This document shows, piece by piece, positions 15,984 through 24,816 of a stretch of DNA of 64,000 nt; positions within the stretch are counted from its first letter, which is position 1; every line of letters begins with the position of its first letter. The notes under the pieces are model-generated. The model saw nothing but the letters and a program-made list of their open reading frames with translations, ran no database searches and had not been told where the DNA came from. The stretch comes from CALSMU01 sp965230225 (lineage in GTDB: Bacteria > Bacteroidota > Bacteroidia > Flavobacteriales_D > Parvicellaceae), in assembly GCA_965230225.1 (NCBI GenBank), contig CBDDKM010000005.1, positions 434,001-498,000 of the forward strand. Direction: 5' to 3'. A program made the position numbers and the translations under genes.

Positions 15984-16337
15984 ATGGAAGAATTAGAGAG
16001 GAGATTTAACCTCACCAATTATGAGGATCACCCAACCAATGAGGCTTATACTGTATTTAAGTTTTTCAGAGAAGATGAGGCCAAACACTTCACTGATTTA
16101 CTAAATAAGAACAAAGTTAAATTTGAGTCAGATAAAGAGGTGATGACAGATAAAACGGTCTATCTGTTTGGGATTCGAAAATCGGACCTGAAAAGAGTTC
16201 TTAGGTTGAATAACCTGACAGTTGGAACTCATCGTGAACCATTTGTGAAAAATCAATTTGCTCGATGGGCCATAGTAATAATTGGCGGAGCGATTATTAC
16301 CATGGCCATTATTGGAGCCATTATGAATTCCAAATAA
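15984..16337 (+). CDS. small membrane-anchored protein of unknown function
   Basis: A 117-residue protein that I do not recognise. Residues 1-90 are soluble and mixed alpha/beta (FNLTNYEDHPTNEAYTVFKF, then VYLFGIRKSDLKRVLRLNN); residues about 94-114 form one transmembrane helix (WAIVIIGGAIITMAIIGAIM). The soluble part would face the cytoplasm. A TAAATTTG box lies at 15955-15962. A hairpin with arms AACCTTT/AAAGGTT (16367-16383) follows the gene but lacks a T-run. Confidence 0.7.
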   Translation: MEELERRFNLTNYEDHPTNEAYTVFKFFREDEAKHFTDLLNKNKVKFESDKEVMTDKTVYLFGIRKSDLKRVLRLNNLTVGTHREPFVKNQFARWAIVIIGGAIITMAIIGAIMNSK

Positions 16338-16416
16338 TAGCTTATTTTTCTTTTCTTTGTAAGGATAACCTTTTTGAAAGGTTGTCGTAGAAACAACTCT
16401 TTTTGCAAGGAAAACT

Positions 16417-17586
16417 TTGAATCTAAAACTTACCATAGGGCTGCTTGTCATGTTCTTTGGGCTGTTATCCATACCTGTAAATGGTATGGAGATGGAACCT
16501 GGGGATGGTGATAAAAAGAAGAAGGGAAATAAGGATACTGCCACTGCAGTAGTAGCTTATGGAGATGCTTATCTATTCAATTCAGCAGAAGATATTTCAG
16601 GGCAATACTTTACAGATTTAATCGACTCGGTTCTCAAGTTAGATAGTGTTCCTTCAGACTTATTGAATGAGGTGAGATTCTATCAGGGAATCATCAATAA
16701 ATCGGAGGAGGAGATCTTGGGAATGATCGATTCATTATTCGAATTAGATACGGTACCTTATGCTTTAATTAACCAGATTAATCTATATATAGCGTTTCAC
16801 CCAGTGGAGCATGAAATGCCACAACAGTTTTCTTTTGTTCAGGGAGACGGGTCGCCATATCCGGCAAATGCGTTTTATCATAGGTGGAATAATCGGGTTA
16901 CATTTGATTATCCTTCAACCCTATCGGAAAACGATTCTACCATAGTATTACTTCTTACCGATGATGAGCAGAATTGTGGGTATCATCACCCTATTGGAGA
17001 AAAGACATTAAGGAGGTACTTCGGGTGGGTAACATCACCGTTTGGATGGAGAGATGGTCGGGCTCATAATGGAGTAGATCTTGAGTTGCATTATTGGGAT
17101 TCAATTTATAACATGTTTCCAGGTAAAGTTAGAATGGCTAGAAACTATGCTGGTTATGGGAAAGTAGTTGTGGTGAGGCATTACAACGGTTTGGAAACCT
17201 TATATGCACACATGTCGAAGATTAAAGTAAAAGAAGGGCAGGAGGTTGAAGCAGGTGAGCTATTAGGACATGGTGGCCAAACTGGAAATGCAACAGGAAC
17301 ACACCTACATTTGGAAATGAGGTTTAAAGGAGTGCCACTAAATCCTGCTCATATTGTTTCGTTTACAGATCGGGATGTGATAGCTGATACCCTTGTCTTG
17401 AAAAAAATGCGTAGAACTTACATCGCCTATCCTTATGGGATGGAATTTCATGTGGTAGAACGAGGGGATTACCCATACAGAGTAGCCAAACGCTATGGGA
17501 TTTCTATAGAAAAGCTTTGTGAGTTGAATGGAATCACAAAACATACTCGTTTGGTTGTAGGTCAAAAACTCAGAGTACACTCATAA
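16417..17586 (+). CDS. M23-family peptidoglycan endopeptidase with C-terminal LysM
   Basis: Probable periplasmic zinc metallopeptidase that cuts peptidoglycan cross-bridges. I take the TTG at 16417 as start because it gives a signal peptide with a positive N-terminus (MNLKLTIGLLVMFFGLLSIPVNG); the first in-frame ATG, at 16450, would remove the lysine and half the hydrophobic core. The M23 domain spans about residues 205-315 with zinc ligands His217 and Asp221 (AHNGVDLEL) and H296-L-H298 (GTHLHLEM). A LysM module (FHVVERGDYPYRVAKRYGIS) fills residues about 342-389. Before the domain, a short motif I-D-S-x-x-x-L-D-(S/T)-V-P is repeated at about 70 and 104. Confidence 0.9.
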   Translation: MNLKLTIGLLVMFFGLLSIPVNGMEMEPGDGDKKKKGNKDTATAVVAYGDAYLFNSAEDISGQYFTDLIDSVLKLDSVPSDLLNEVRFYQGIINKSEEEILGMIDSLFELDTVPYALINQINLYIAFHPVEHEMPQQFSFVQGDGSPYPANAFYHRWNNRVTFDYPSTLSENDSTIVLLLTDDEQNCGYHHPIGEKTLRRYFGWVTSPFGWRDGRAHNGVDLELHYWDSIYNMFPGKVRMARNYAGYGKVVVVRHYNGLETLYAHMSKIKVKEGQEVEAGELLGHGGQTGNATGTHLHLEMRFKGVPLNPAHIVSFTDRDVIADTLVLKKMRRTYIAYPYGMEFHVVERGDYPYRVAKRYGISIEKLCELNGITKHTRLVVGQKLRVHS

Positions 17587-17665
17587 CCGAATCCTTGAGG
17601 AAAATACACCAATTATTGTGTTTCATGTCCGAATCTTCAGTTGTAAAAACTTAATTCTTATTCTG

Positions 17666-17697
17666 TTGTTATAATCGGTAGAAACCTTCTAATTTTG
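17666..17697 (+). promoter_or_regulatory. promoter of the beta-barrel gene at 17702
   Basis: TTG (17666-17668), 21 bases, then TAATTTTG (17690-17697). The box ends four bases before the ATG, so the mRNA may be leaderless. Confidence 0.65.
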
Positions 17698-17701
17698 TAG
17701 C

Positions 17702-18403
17702 ATGCGTAAGTTGATCACTATTATCATTTTACTTTTTTCTTTAAACGGGAACTCGCAGGAAACCATTTTTGGTTTGCAGTTTAAACCTATCATTCCAGTA
17801 AACTATTTCAATGCCGGTCCTGTAAACCTGCACGACTCCATTATTAATTTGGATATTGTTCCAAAATTTGGGTACAGCATAGGGATGGTCTTTAGAAGAA
17901 GTTTTACAGATTGGCTATCATTAGAAAGTGGTATAAACACCATAAGAAGGAATTACGATATTTTTGGTGAAAGCTCTTTTGGGCCCAATAAACAGGATAC
18001 AGCAGATTTTGGTTTCGTTAGTTATGAAATTCCGATTCAGGCATTAATTTATATTCGACTTTCTGAGCAGATATACATGAATACTGCTACGGGGATAGGT
18101 GTGAATTGGTATGCATCTAATGTGAATAGTTTAGGTGCAAATAATCATATCAGTCATTTTTCGTGGAGAGCCAGGTGGATGAACTTATCGTTTTTAGCTA
18201 ACCTTGGGTTTGAATACAGAACAAAAGAGAAAGGATACTTTTATTTGGGAGCATCTTTGGTTAATCCACTTTCTACCATCACGGTAACAGAGGTTAATTA
18301 TTACTACGACAACAATCAATACAATAAACTTTCTACCCAGTTAAATGGGAATTATGTTACCCTGGATTTTAGGTACTTTTTTGCCGAAAAAGGAGGTAAG
18401 TAA
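17702..18403 (+). CDS. outer-membrane beta-barrel protein
   Basis: A 233-residue protein with signal peptide MRKLITIIILLFSLNGNSQ and a mature region of alternating hydrophobic/polar strands with aromatic residues at strand ends (SIGMVFRRSFTDWLSLESGINTI, SFLANLGFEYRTKEKGYFYLG). The last strand ends in FRYFF followed by a short tail. This fits the small 8-stranded porin-like barrels common in Bacteroidota; the ligand or role is unknown. It has its own promoter and stands alone. Confidence 0.75.
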   Translation: MRKLITIIILLFSLNGNSQETIFGLQFKPIIPVNYFNAGPVNLHDSIINLDIVPKFGYSIGMVFRRSFTDWLSLESGINTIRRNYDIFGESSFGPNKQDTADFGFVSYEIPIQALIYIRLSEQIYMNTATGIGVNWYASNVNSLGANNHISHFSWRARWMNLSFLANLGFEYRTKEKGYFYLGASLVNPLSTITVTEVNYYYDNNQYNKLSTQLNGNYVTLDFRYFFAEKGGK

Positions 18404-18669
18404 TTCTGTTTTCCAACCAATTAGTTTTCATATTCGTTTTATCATTGATACTGATGTAGTTATCAAGTGAGTTAAATGGTAATCATCGCATTGTTTACTT
18501 TAATTGCTCCTATGGTTACGTTCATAAAATTAATGTATCGCAATCGTTAAATTATACGTAGTTTTATTCAGAGTTTTAAATTATACTATATTTAAAGCTT
18601 AAATTAACCCCAGTAGGCCTGATTGATTAGTATCGATTTAAAGTTTGCTACTTAGTATAAACCAATTGA

Positions 18670-18689
18670 ACTTGTTAACTGTAACAAGT
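18670..18689. promoter_or_regulatory. inverted repeat upstream of the large T9SS protein
   Basis: ACTTGTTA (18670-18677) and TAACAAGT (18682-18689) are perfect 8-base arms around a 4-base spacer, 40 bases before the ATG at 18729. The rest of the 325-base gene-free stretch 18404-18728 is AT-rich; I see no further gene, terminator or clear promoter in it. Confidence 0.35.
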
Positions 18690-18728
18690 AATTTATAGCC
18701 GATGGTTGTTCGGTAAAATAGAACGCTT

Positions 18729-21700
18729 ATGAAATTTGTACATTCTACTCTAATTTTTATGTTGATTTCCAGTATTGGAATATCACAATCAAGTACATTT
18801 TACACCAATGCAGATTTAGCTGGAGGAGACTGGAGTGATTCAGGATCCTGGTATGAATTGGCAGGTGGTTCTGATGCGGATGGAGTTCCAGATGCTGATG
18901 ATAATGTATTAATCGGAAATGGAGGAGATATTACCGTTACAGGGACGGAAGCATGTGACGACTTGAGTATAGGAGATGATGGAAGTATAGCATTTTTAAC
19001 CATCGATAATGGTGCTCACTTAACAGTGGGAGATCGATTTGTTGCAGCGGATAGTGCTGATTTTGCTGATATTGAAATTTATATAGACGGAACTCTTCAG
19101 GTTGATGGGTTGTTTTACGTCGATATTAAAACTTACGCTGATGTTTGGTTAGATATTAATATTGGTTCTGATGGTTTGTTGGATATGAATAGTACCAGTA
19201 CAAACCATATTTATATTTGGAAAAATACTTCAACAGCTTGGTTAACAGTGGATGGAACTTTAGATTGTGAAGGAAATCTTTTGAACTATGTTAGAGATAA
19301 TGGAACATTTGAGGTAAACATTGGAACCAATGGTTCGATGGAAGTAGCTAAGATATATCAGCAACGTTTAACAGAGGCATCTACTAAAATTACTACAAAT
19401 ATTAAAGGAGGAACTTTAGATGTAGATAGCGATATCCGATTTGCTCTTGGTTCTGGAGGTGTTGCATCTAACAACACCATTGACATGAATTTTACCAATT
19501 CTCCTACAGTTAATTGTGGAAGAAGAATTGCGTTTCCAACTAAAGGGACATTGAATAATGGAACCAATGCGAGTACTTTCAATTTTGATGGGGCAAGTGC
19601 ACATGATATTGCAACAAATTCAACGATAGAGTACTATAACTTAGTATTGAATGGTGGAGCTGGAGAAATTGGAACATTGGATGGTGCTTTACCTGCGGGG
19701 CAATTGTTGGGTACGTTAACTGTTGGAACAGGTGCTCAAATGAATTTTGGAGCAAACACCTGTGCAACAACAGCTGGGTTTGATAATCAAGGAACAACAA
19801 CAGCTGATGCAGCTTTAACAGTAGGGACAAACTTCTCAAATTCAGGAACGATCACTCAAAGTGCTGCAATGACAGTTGGAGGTACCTTTAACAATAGTGG
19901 AACATTTACCGGAAGTAGTACAATAGATGTTGAAGGAAACTTTACCAATTCCAGTGGTCTAACCGTTGGAGGTAACGATGTGAACATTGCCGGGAACTGG
20001 AATAATACAGGGACTTATACCAAAACCGCAAATGATGATTTCATATTTGATGGTACAGGAGCTCAGTTAATTGATGGAGCAACAGATTGGTATAACATTA
20101 CATTTAATAATTCAAGTACCGGAGTAACCTTTAATTCAGGAGCTCATACCATTGAAAACATTTTAGATATTGATAATGGTGACGTTACAGCAGGTGGTGG
20201 ATCAGTAACTTTACTTAGTGCTGGAACAACTGCTCAGTTTGCAGAGATTGAAGACCCAACAAACGATCAGTTTATTGGAAGTATGACGGTTCAAAGAAGA
20301 ATTGTATCAGGTTCTCAAGGATTTACTTCTATAGCATCACCAGTAGATGGTTCTACAGTTGATCAATGGCATGATGGAGGAATTGGAGCAGGACAAGAAT
20401 TTATTCTGTCTGGTGATGGATTTACCGGAGCTGATTATGATGGTACAACAGGTGGTACAGGAGGAGCATGGGTAAATACTTATACTTATGATGAGACTGT
20501 TGCTGGAACCATGGATAATGGATGGGAGGCAGCTACTAATGTTACCAACGCAACTGGAGAGGATAATAACTATAAGGCACATTATATTTACACCGATGCA
20601 GCTACTTATAACATTGCGGTATCTGGTGCTCCAACTCAAGGAAACAAAAGTATCCCACTTACTTATACGGTAAGTGCAGGACCATTAGAAGATGGGTGGA
20701 ATTTAATTGGAAATCCATACGCTTGTACTATTGACTGGGAATCCATTAGAGGTAGTATTGGTAGTTTAGTAGATGGGTACCTTGTATATTCTTCGGAATA
20801 CGGTAACTACGCATACTACACTGGTGGAGGTGGTGGATCTCTTGGTGCTACCAGATATATCCCAAGTTCACAAGGTTTCTGGGTAAGATCTACTGGAGAT
20901 GTTTCTTTAGCAATTAACGAGTCAGATAAAGCTCCAACACAAGATCCTTCTTTTATAAGAGCTGGTGGAATAGAAGATTTCTTGAAAATCCATTTAACAG
21001 GAGATCAAAATGGTTATAAAGATGAAGCATTAATTTTTGCTAATAATTCTTACGATAATAACCATAACTCATCTGAGAATGATATTACAAAGCTACATAC
21101 ACAAGAGCCTGATTATGCTCCAACAATGTATACTATGTCTCAAGATGGTATTGAAATGGCCTTTAATAAAGTAAATGATATGCAAAGCATCGACATTCCA
21201 CTTATGGCTGTTGCTGGAACTTATGCTCAGGGGAACTATACTTTAGCATTCGAAATTCCGGATGGATTCTTTGATGGGGCATGTATTACTTTAGAAGACT
21301 TGCATACAGGTAATGTAACTAACCTTCTAACGGATACAAGCTATACTTATGCTACTAGCGATACAACAACAACTCCTCGTTTCTTGATTCACATGGCGAA
21401 GGCATTTGATACAGATTATTCTAATGCTACTTGTTATGGTTCAAATGATGGGCAAATTGAGTTAGTTGGGAATGGTTTAAGTGGTTCTTTCTTCCAATTA
21501 TTAGATTTAAGTGGAACTCCGGTATCTGCAATTACAGCTAGTAGCGATACGGTAACTTTTAACAACATTCCTGCTGGTGAGTATACTATTAGTACTAACA
21601 TTGGAGGAGGATGTGGTGTATCGGATCAAATTATTACAATTGAGGAAGCTGCTCAGGTTATTGCATCATTTGATTTTGTTTTAGATACGCTTGACCTTAA

Positions 21701-22178
21701 CAATGGAGATGTTCTGGAAGTGACAAACAACTCGTTAGGAATGCACTATAGCTGGGACTTTGGAGATGGAAATACAAGCACTGATGCCAACCCAACACAT
21801 ACATACTCTACTGTAGGAGTTTACCCTGTAGAGCTTACTGTAGATAATGAGAACATTGGAATGTGTACTCAAACCGAGACGAAGAATCTGGTTGTGATTG
21901 ATGGGTCTGTTTCTGTAGAGCAATTCGAATTGAACCAAAATGTTAATGCATTTGTTTCTAATGGAGTGATTGTATTAGACTTTGATTTTGATCAGCAAAC
22001 TGAAGTGAAAATTACACTGAATGATATGAATGGAAAGCAACTGATCAAGCAGAGAGTTGAGTCAGTTTACACTAACCAGGTTAACCTAAATGAAGTAGGT
22101 GAGATTGCTGATGGAGTGTACTTTGTAAGCATTCAGTCTGGAACTAAGCGAGTAGTTAAAAAGATTGTTGTTCAGTAA
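18729..22178 (+). CDS. large T9SS-secreted adhesin-like protein with beta-helix repeats and PKD domain
   Basis: A 1149-residue secreted surface protein. The signal peptide is MKFVHSTLIFMLISSIGISQ. Residues about 25-330 are strand-turn repeats rich in G-N-D-G (DGVPDADDNVLIGNGGDITV). Residues about 350-430 hold diverged tandem units of the type TVGGTFNNSGTF / TVGTNFSNSGTI / DVEGNFTNSSGL, as in filamentous beta-helices. A large globular part follows, then a PKD-like domain (SWDFGDGNTSTDANPTHTYS, about 1020-1060). The end is a type A T9SS sorting domain (ITLNDMNGKQ... GVYFVSIQSGTKRVVKKI). Secretion across the outer membrane by T9SS and cell-surface attachment are expected; the target is unknown. 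Confidence 0.85.
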   Translation: MKFVHSTLIFMLISSIGISQSSTFYTNADLAGGDWSDSGSWYELAGGSDADGVPDADDNVLIGNGGDITVTGTEACDDLSIGDDGSIAFLTIDNGAHLTVGDRFVAADSADFADIEIYIDGTLQVDGLFYVDIKTYADVWLDINIGSDGLLDMNSTSTNHIYIWKNTSTAWLTVDGTLDCEGNLLNYVRDNGTFEVNIGTNGSMEVAKIYQQRLTEASTKITTNIKGGTLDVDSDIRFALGSGGVASNNTIDMNFTNSPTVNCGRRIAFPTKGTLNNGTNASTFNFDGASAHDIATNSTIEYYNLVLNGGAGEIGTLDGALPAGQLLGTLTVGTGAQMNFGANTCATTAGFDNQGTTTADAALTVGTNFSNSGTITQSAAMTVGGTFNNSGTFTGSSTIDVEGNFTNSSGLTVGGNDVNIAGNWNNTGTYTKTANDDFIFDGTGAQLIDGATDWYNITFNNSSTGVTFNSGAHTIENILDIDNGDVTAGGGSVTLLSAGTTAQFAEIEDPTNDQFIGSMTVQRRIVSGSQGFTSIASPVDGSTVDQWHDGGIGAGQEFILSGDGFTGADYDGTTGGTGGAWVNTYTYDETVAGTMDNGWEAATNVTNATGEDNNYKAHYIYTDAATYNIAVSGAPTQGNKSIPLTYTVSAGPLEDGWNLIGNPYACTIDWESIRGSIGSLVDGYLVYSSEYGNYAYYTGGGGGSLGATRYIPSSQGFWVRSTGDVSLAINESDKAPTQDPSFIRAGGIEDFLKIHLTGDQNGYKDEALIFANNSYDNNHNSSENDITKLHTQEPDYAPTMYTMSQDGIEMAFNKVNDMQSIDIPLMAVAGTYAQGNYTLAFEIPDGFFDGACITLEDLHTGNVTNLLTDTSYTYATSDTTTTPRFLIHMAKAFDTDYSNATCYGSNDGQIELVGNGLSGSFFQLLDLSGTPVSAITASSDTVTFNNIPAGEYTISTNIGGGCGVSDQIITIEEAAQVIASFDFVLDTLDLNNGDVLEVTNNSLGMHYSWDFGDGNTSTDANPTHTYSTVGVYPVELTVDNENIGMCTQTETKNLVVIDGSVSVEQFELNQNVNAFVSNGVIVLDFDFDQQTEVKITLNDMNGKQLIKQRVESVYTNQVNLNEVGEIADGVYFVSIQSGTKRVVKKIVVQ

Positions 22179-22199
22179 AAAATGAAATAAGAAATTGAT

Positions 22200-22227
22200 A
22201 AAGGGAGCGAATTCGCTCCCTTTTTTA
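22200..22227. terminator. bidirectional terminator between convergent genes
   Basis: A perfect palindrome with arms AAAGGGAGCGAA and TTCGCTCCCTTT followed by T in the plus direction and preceded by A in the minus direction. It lies between the T9SS protein and the dehydrogenase, whose stop codons flank it. Confidence 0.88.
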
Positions 22228-23163
22228 TTTAAATGCACTTACAATTTTGTTGGCCAGAAATTGTCCCATTTTTAGTTTGGCCTCATGTGTCCATCCTGCA
22301 ATGTGAGGTGATAAAACAACTTTATTTGAGGTTTTCAAATATTCCAATGCAGCAGGAGAACTTTGATCTTCCACTTTCATAAAAGTAGAGCTCTCATATT
22401 CCAGTACGTCCAGGCAGGCTCCTAATACCCTTCCTGTCTCTAAGGCATCAACCAGATCAGAAGTTACTACAGATTTTCCTCGGGCTGAGTTAATGAAAAA
22501 AATGGGTTTACGGAATTGGTTTAAAAAGTTGGTATTAACCATTCCAATAGTTTCTTCTGTTAGGGGAGTGTGAATACTTACAATGTCGGCTTCGTTGTAA
22601 AGTTCTTCTAAAGCTACTTGCCGTGCAAAATCATCAGAATAATCTGTGAGGTATTTGTCGTAAGCTATTACATTAACTCCAAAACCACTTAATCTTTTAG
22701 CAAATGCTTTTCCCATGTATCCGTACCCGATAATTCCTATGGTTTTTCCCATGAGTTCTAACCCTCTGTTAGCTTCTCTTAGCCAGATTCCATCTCGTAC
22801 TTCAGTGTCGGCTCTTTTAAGGTGGTTAAACAGGCTTAGAATCATACCAATAATGTGCTCTGCAACTGCATCTCTATTTCCTTCAGGAGATCTAAAAACC
22901 TTTATTTCTCTCTGTGCACAGTAATCCGTGTCGATGTTTTCTAACCCTGCCCCTGGACGTCCAATAAACTTTAGCTCAGTAGCCTTAGAAAGTAACTCTC
23001 TGTCCATTTTAATTCTACTTCTAAGTACAATCCCATCATACTGATGAATAACAGCTAAAAGTTGTTCGCGATTATGCTCATATAAAAAATCGCATTCCCA
23101 CCCTTTTTGGAGGAAAGCTTCCGAAATACACTCGTGTACTTGATCTATAATTGCAATTTTCAT
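22225..23163 (-). CDS. D-2-hydroxyacid dehydrogenase (phosphoglycerate dehydrogenase-like)
   Basis: A 312-residue NAD-dependent oxidoreductase of the D-isomer-specific 2-hydroxyacid family. The Rossmann motif GIIGYGYMG is at 143-151; the catalytic Arg228 (NSARG) and His287 (SPHIAGWT) are in place. There is no C-terminal ACT domain, so it is not a full-length SerA. Substrate (3-phosphoglycerate, 2-oxoacid or other) cannot be decided. It overlaps the upstream membrane glycosyltransferase gene by 4 bases and ends the rsmA-mgtE-glycosyltransferase gene string. Confidence 0.9.
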   Translation of the reverse strand: MKIAIIDQVHECISEAFLQKGWECDFLYEHNREQLLAVIHQYDGIVLRSRIKMDRELLSKATELKFIGRPGAGLENIDTDYCAQREIKVFRSPEGNRDAVAEHIIGMILSLFNHLKRADTEVRDGIWLREANRGLELMGKTIGIIGYGYMGKAFAKRLSGFGVNVIAYDKYLTDYSDDFARQVALEELYNEADIVSIHTPLTEETIGMVNTNFLNQFRKPIFFINSARGKSVVTSDLVDALETGRVLGACLDVLEYESSTFMKVEDQSSPAALEYLKTSNKVVLSPHIAGWTHEAKLKMGQFLANKIVSAFK

Positions 23164-24809
23164 GGAGTTATCTTAAAGGGTATTCTTTTGGAGGCAAAGG
23201 TAGGCTGTTGCCATCCGGATTGTATCGCCAGTCTTACATAAAATTCATTGCTATGATCAGGTGTTGGAATTGTAAGGGTAAATTCCTCTTTATTCAAACC
23301 AATTATGGGAGATTCATTTAGAATGTTCTTAGAAATGATTTTGCTATCCTCAAAAATGAACGCTACTATTCGTATTGGTTCATCAACTTCATTAAAGGAG
23401 TAGTTGAGTGGGTTTTTTAGTTTTAGGTTTAGCTGAAGCGAATCTCCTACTGTTGTAGAATAACCTTTACCAATATTATCGAACCAGGCTTGCCCATAAA
23501 TAAAGAAATCATCACAAAACTGACCTGCAAAAATTTCTTTATCGGTTATTACCGTATCAATCTTAGGGTTTCCAAATGGCCATTTAACAAATACTCTTTG
23601 GTGCTGTAGCTCTTCTTCAATGGGCCAGTAATTAAACATATTCATTCTTTTTTCTGGAGTATTTATAGCAAATCCGGTTTCCCCAGAATAAAATGAGTAC
23701 AATGATGCTTGCTGATAAGAGTTAACAAATACAACAGGGTGTTCACCAGTAAGTTTTTTGATCTCTTTGGCCCACGATTTCCACCCTAAATTATCCTTGG
23801 CAAATTGTAGTTCAGGAGTTAAATTGAATATGATTATTGATCGTGCCCCAATTAATAATACGATGGTTCCAATGGCCAGGTATTGGGTAACCTTCATTAA
23901 TCTTTCTTTGGTTACCAAATAATTAAAGCCAAGGTATAACAATGGGATCACCCCTGTAATGTTCCAGTTAGACTCTACCTGATTTTTGAAAGAGATGCAA
24001 AATAAAACCACTATTAGACCAAATAGATTGAATTTCATGATTCGATCAAATGTATCTTTGGATTGATACTTAAATGCACCATACAAAAGAGTAAAACCAA
24101 CCAGAGGTCCCATTACCAATAACATTTCTCCAAGGTATTGTACGTTGTTAATGATCTTGAAGCTACCTCCTTTATCTCTTTCATGCAGGTGGTAATCAAT
24201 CGTAATCCAGTCGTGAGTGTACTGCCAATATAAATGGGGAATAAATAGAATTAAACTAACTGCCAGTACGATATAAAATGAAGGTTTGAGCATCACCTTT
24301 GGATAGGCAGCTAATGATAGTAGAACTACTAGTAAACCATTGTATTTACTGTATAGTAGTAGAGCAATGATAACCCCTAGAATCAATGAATTTTTTAGAG
24401 TGTCTTCATTTAAAAAGCGTTTGTACATTAAAAGGAACAACAAACTGAAGAACACCAGTGGACTATCAGGTACTGCTACAAAACCAATGTTAACGAATGC
24501 TAATGCTGCAACAATGGTGTAAAACTTAATGTTGTTTTTAGCATTTAATAAATGTTCTAAAATGAGTATTGAACCAATGTTTAATAGCAGTGAAAATAGC
24601 CTCACCCCAAGTTCATTGGGGAAGATGGAATAACCAGCTTTAATCATTAAAGCAATCATTGGTGGGTGGTCCAGGTATCCCCAATCGAGGTACTCAGAAA
24701 ATAACCAGTAATACGCTTCATCTGCCATTAACTCCTGAAAAAAGCACTGGATTAATCCAACAATTATCCAAATGGAGTAAAATATAGTTCTGGGAGAAAT
24801 GTTTTTCAT
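23160..24809 (-). CDS. polytopic membrane glycosyltransferase (GT39/ArnT-like)
   Basis: A 549-residue inner-membrane protein of the GT-C type that uses a polyprenyl-phosphate sugar. The first periplasmic loop has the diagnostic MADEAYYWLFSEYLDWGYLD with the acidic D-E pair, followed by LDHPPMIALMIKAGY. About ten transmembrane helices fill residues 5-345; the last 200 residues form a beta-rich periplasmic domain. It could glycosylate proteins or lipid A; the acceptor is unknown. Seven bases separate it from mgtE and it overlaps the dehydrogenase gene. Confidence 0.85.
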   Translation of the reverse strand: MKNISPRTIFYSIWIIVGLIQCFFQELMADEAYYWLFSEYLDWGYLDHPPMIALMIKAGYSIFPNELGVRLFSLLLNIGSILILEHLLNAKNNIKFYTIVAALAFVNIGFVAVPDSPLVFFSLLFLLMYKRFLNEDTLKNSLILGVIIALLLYSKYNGLLVVLLSLAAYPKVMLKPSFYIVLAVSLILFIPHLYWQYTHDWITIDYHLHERDKGGSFKIINNVQYLGEMLLVMGPLVGFTLLYGAFKYQSKDTFDRIMKFNLFGLIVVLFCISFKNQVESNWNITGVIPLLYLGFNYLVTKERLMKVTQYLAIGTIVLLIGARSIIIFNLTPELQFAKDNLGWKSWAKEIKKLTGEHPVVFVNSYQQASLYSFYSGETGFAINTPEKRMNMFNYWPIEEELQHQRVFVKWPFGNPKIDTVITDKEIFAGQFCDDFFIYGQAWFDNIGKGYSTTVGDSLQLNLKLKNPLNYSFNEVDEPIRIVAFIFEDSKIISKNILNESPIIGLNKEEFTLTIPTPDHSNEFYVRLAIQSGWQQPTFASKRIPFKITP

Positions 24810-24816
24810 ACCTCAG

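Noticed and set aside
16367..16383. Terminator after the small membrane protein at 15984
   Set aside because: The 7-bp stem is clear but no T-run follows on the plus strand.
19579..19839. Frames opposite or across the large T9SS gene and other long genes
   Set aside because: They have no domain, signal or start support and follow from the codon bias of the real genes; the same holds for other antisense frames in the window.
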